From assembly GCA_963669155.1 (NCBI GenBank), contig OZ022588.1, positions 6,472,679 through 6,536,678 of the forward strand: DNA of 64,000 nucleotides, written 5' to 3'. The notes under the pieces are model-generated. The model worked only from the letters and a program-made list of their open reading frames with translations, was not told the origin of the DNA and made no database searches. The stretch comes from Arbacia lixula. Its lineage: Eukaryota > Echinodermata > Echinoidea > Arbacioida > Arbaciidae. Made by a program: the position numbers and the translations under genes. Below are positions 60,498-64,000 of this stretch, in pieces; within the stretch, counting starts at the first letter, position 1, and every line of letters starts with the position of its first letter.

Positions 60498-62070
60498 CAC
60501 GCGATTGTATCTCAAAAACTCCTTTTTTTCACACTAAGCCCGCACATGCCACGGTTCATAAAAACGATGACGAATTGTTACGATGATTTGTATCTCTTTC
60601 TTTGCATTTACCACGCGAAAGTGTAGGGCATGATCCTACATGTCCCTCCCCGCCCCCCCCCCCCCCCTCTTCCACGATAAAAAAACATATACATCCCATT
60701 CCCCACTATCCACCTTCCCGAGTGACCCCTTGTGATTTAAAGGGGCACTTAATGATTTGTGAAGGCGAACATTTAGTTTCACCATAAGCAGACAGGGGAA
60801 ACTTCATTGACCTTTAATTACTTCTCTGTCCATGACCTGCCCGAACAGCTTTACATGTTTTTGTAATGTGTGTGGTGTTGTGATGTTTAGCAGCGCAGGC
60901 AAGTAGGGTGTAGGTTTTCAACTGGAATGAACTAACAACAAATAGGAAATGTAATTATTTGCAAGTTATATCATGTATTTGACCATCTCAGTCCCACAGG
61001 TCATAATCTGTGTTATGATTGACATGGCACTGTGACTGTTCGGTACTGAGAGAGTTAGTTACTAAAAGGACCAAAATTGTGTCCTCGAAATGTTGTTTAT
61101 TGTATGCGAATATGTTCACCAGAGTTTGAGTGAAACCAAGACCGTTTTAAACTTGGAGAGAGAGTGTGTCATCATGAAGCTACATATTTATTGACTAGAG
61201 GGGAAAAGTGCATAAATAATTCCGTTGTCTGCTCTCAAATCCCATAAATCTGGGGGGGGGGGGGGGGGGGGGTAGGTATTCCGAAAACGAACATATGTAT
61301 TTTATCTCAAGGTCGTAGGAAAAAATTACATCCGAAAAGCCAACTTAGAAATTTATTCAAATGAGCTAGAGATAATTTTTTTATGTAAATGAGGGTCTAA
61401 AATGTTCTAACCCAAATTGTCACGCATCCAAAATATACACGTATACAGTAAATACACAGTATTTTATCCGGCTTTACGCCATTCTTCCAAAATGTTACGG
61501 TACCTTTTTTGGTCAGGAGATGACCATAGCAAAGACAAATCAATATAATTTTATGTTAAGTTAATAGGAAGAAATACTAAAACCTTAAGAACATGTCTTA
61601 AAGAAATATGTCGTACGGTATTTTGACTACAAAGGTGTAAATCATTTCAACCAAAAAGTAACACGCATCCAAAATATATGCATATAGCGTACGCAGTATT
61701 TTGTCCCATTTTGCGCGCATTCTACCAAAACGTTACGTCATATTTTAATTGGGAAGATCACTCTAAGCATAGCCACATCCATAGACTGTATGTTTTGAAA
61801 AGCTGACGAGATGCCAAGCACTTTCAACTTAGTTTAAAAGAAAATTTTTGTTTTTTTATTTTTGAACTACAAGAATCGAATGAAACCAAAAATTAGCACA
61901 AACTACTAAAACAAAGTGTTGCATTTTGCCGACGTTGTCGCGACATGCCGTCGTCGTCGATGTCGCCGACATAACTGTCATTGCCACACAAACTCAATGA
62001 TGATGTTGCCCATGTACTAGACAAGAGGAAAGTACCAAGCAAGCTAGATAATTGAGCATAAAAATATGTG
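60496..62070. other. No gene; C15, G21 and a degenerate ~240-bp duplication
   Basis: C15 at 60653-60667 and G21 at 61252-61272. 61420-61515 and 61660-61760 are diverged copies (ACGCATCCAAAATATA, CAGTATTTT, AAAATGTTACG). The span may hold sulfotransferase exon 6 or later, but none could be read. Confidence 0.5.
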
Positions 62071-62074
62071 CTTC

Positions 62075-62640
62075 AACATGTTATGATTATGTTATGTTAT
62101 GTTATGTTATGATTTATTGATTGAACGTTATTTATTTCCATCAACACAAAAAAAATCATTTACACACGTAGTAAAATATGATACAAACATGAAAAATACA
62201 TTTAATAGATAATAATAAATAAACAAATTATATTTGACATGCATTAACAATTTGAATGTAGAATATGAATGGCTACAATTGGGCGAAAAGGGACGCCTGT
62301 AAAAGCCGTAGAGGCTTGATGGGTTAGGCGCACCTATATGACAATAAAACAAGAAATGGCTAAATATTGGTATATTAACAGTTGAGAATGAAATCAAAGA
62401 GTCAGGAAAATTAGCAGTAAGCTAACAATAGATGTTTTTTCAGAATATTTTTAAATGAATTGCAAAATTGAATATTTAGAATGAAAGGTGGTAGAGAATT
62501 CCATAAAGCTGGTCCAATGTGTCGTAAAGAAGAATGGATAGATGTAGAAGTAACTTTCTATTGGTGACATTTATTTGCAGCCCTTGTATTGTGGTCGTGG
62601 ATCGAAGTATTTAAAGACAACATGTGCATTAAGTACGGTG
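62075..62640 (-). pseudogene. LINE 3' end with (ATAAC)n tail
   Basis: On the minus strand, HDHNTRAANKCHQ, an in-frame stop, then LRHIGPALWNSLPPF and FCNSFKNILKKHLLLAY end at a stop at 62413-62411. This is the conserved ORF2 C-terminus of CR1/L2-like LINEs. About 290 bp of 3' UTR follows and ends in ATAAC repeats at 62075-62115, a typical short-repeat LINE tail. 5'-truncated. Confidence 0.85.
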
Positions 62641-63279
62641 TCAGTGTGCTGTGGAAGAAACGATGCATTATTGAGGAAATTTGCATTTTGTTAAACTTTA
62701 AACTTTAAACTTTAAACTTTTTAAAGAAAGGTAATGAGTAGGCTCGAAAATCGGAATTAGAACAGATACGTAGTGATAGTACCGTGTATTATGCTCCTAC
62801 CCTTTAAAAAAAATCCAGTAGTGAAGTCACAAATGTGATGATTTTCATGGGAAAGCATCGGATACACCTGGCCAGCAAAACATTTTTGTGATGTCCAGAG
62901 TCTTTCAGAGTCCACAGCCTTTTGACCTATGGTGTCAGTTCTTCCGGCCCTTTTGACCTGAATAAATCTTCTGGGCTCCCGGTCTATACGTCAATGTCCA
63001 TTCTTGCTCATCAGGCTTGCATACAGATGTACAGGCCTTGCGCTCGGTAAACTTGCCAAAACCTGGCCTTCGTGTGTTGACCCTAGCACGTGCAATTTGC
63101 ATGGAGTACCATCAACCGTTTTAACGCACATTCATTGTAATATCCTCTGAGCATGCTGAGTCACAAAGCAAAGCTTCACATTTAGATTTCCTCTTTGATC
63201 ATGGTTGATTCCGCTGGCCCTCTGGGTGATTTCGCTTTAATTTGACACAAACACAAAATAGGATGACACAAGATTTTTA
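62641..63279. other. No gene; short (TTTAAAC)n
   Basis: TTTAAACTTTAAACTTTAAAC at about 62692-62718. No coding frame. A G/C-richer patch at about 62880-63080 (CTTTTGACCT occurs twice) may be part of a repeat. Confidence 0.45.
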
Positions 63280-63660
63280 GGAAATATAATGACCCTACGT
63301 ACATGCACAGTTGTGAGATCCATTTGATTTTATCGAGAAATATTGTTACAATTTGTGAAGCAGGCTCTAAATTTGACTTCATGTTGCAATAGAAAAGTGT
63401 CTATTTCACACCGATCTTCATCATATTCAATAAAAAAATTGTTCGTACCGTTAATAAAAGATATTTTCCTTTTAAATAGGTAATAAATAGGTTACGTACC
63501 TAGTGGCGCATTTAACTAGTTTTTTTTTCATTTAGAAAAGTAGCAAATTTCCTCATTGTCATTTACTACATTAAAAGCACTACGTGACAAATCTACGAGC
63601 TCATCAGCGATAGCTGAAATGTATACATGTTCAAGAATATGCATGACCTTATGTAAGATC
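63280..63660 (+). repeat. Interspersed repeat family C, copy 3 (diverged)
   Basis: Matches 29150-29510 in the same orientation: GAGAAATATTGTTACAAT, TCAGCGATAGCTGAAATGTA and TGCATGACC. Diverged and probably truncated. Confidence 0.65.
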
Positions 63661-64000
63661 CAGGCGGACTGATGTTGTTTTGTGTTGATAAATTTTTAAA
63701 CACAAAAATAAGATTTAAAAAAAAGATCCAGGTTGACATGACGGAATCGCATATAATTGTATTACCAAAGTCATCTGTCAGTCACGAATAGTACGTGGTG
63801 GAATCAAACTTCGTTCAAAGGTATGGACATTCGTTTCTTCAAACATCCTTGGGTGACGTAACAGGTTCATGGTCACATATGTATAGAAATCATTGAAGTT
63901 TTGATCTACCTCAAAAACAGTTGTTGTTGCTGTATGAATGCTAAGAAACTGTGAAAATATATAAGGACAGAAAGAGGCGAAGAAATGTATTAATCGTTCA
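63661..64000. other. No gene seen
   Basis: AT-rich window end; no frame or repeat recognised. Confidence 0.45.

Overview
The window looks like animal nuclear DNA from an invertebrate deuterostome, most likely an echinoderm such as a sea urchin. It is AT-rich, has short exons with GT/AG introns, and is crowded with LINEs, SINEs, LTR elements and foldback MITEs. It also carries an LTR retrotransposon of the Gmr1 type (integrase before reverse transcriptase), a group described from sea urchins, ascidians and fish. Species assignment is inference; amphioxus, hemichordate or another echinoderm cannot be excluded by eye.

Two host genes are supported. On the minus strand, about 2.2-23.0 kb, is TBC1D13, a Rab GTPase-activating protein. 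Ten exons were read with matching splice phases, including the arginine-finger and glutamine-finger motifs. One conserved exon near the 3' end was not found, and a last exon is only tentative. On the plus strand, about 31.4-58.6 kb and continuing past the window, is a Golgi carbohydrate sulfotransferase of the CHST15 (GalNAc-4-sulfate 6-O-sulfotransferase) type. Five exons were read in phase: a nine-residue cytoplasmic tail, a signal anchor, a luminal stem, and both PAPS-binding motifs. The two genes are divergent, with about 8 kb between their start codons.

The rest is mobile and repetitive DNA. LTR element 1 (6226-12608) is in TBC1D13 intron 8, antisense to the gene. It has 931-bp LTRs differing at one base by eye, a 4-bp target duplication, an open gag-protease-integrase frame, and a reverse transcriptase that has lost its core. 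LTR element 2 (49630-53726) is in CHST intron 3. It has identical 185-bp LTRs, a 5-bp target duplication, a mostly non-coding interior and a 79-bp tandem array. The two elements share LTR ends and an 18-nt primer-binding site resembling the retroviral tRNA-Pro site. Other elements include a ~700-bp hAT-like MITE family (at least three near-complete copies plus fragments), TTAA-flanked Kolobok-like MITEs, several foldback elements, three LINE fragments, a Tc1/mariner N-terminal fossil, a tRNA-derived SINE and several minisatellites.

Local duplications touch both host genes. The first coding exon of the sulfotransferase, with its splice donor, is repeated 583 bp downstream. The splice acceptor and start of TBC1D13 exon 7 are repeated 141 bp upstream in the transcript. 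At least fourteen pure G or C runs of 11 bp or more occur in the window, one of them 37 bp long and 16 bp inside an intron.
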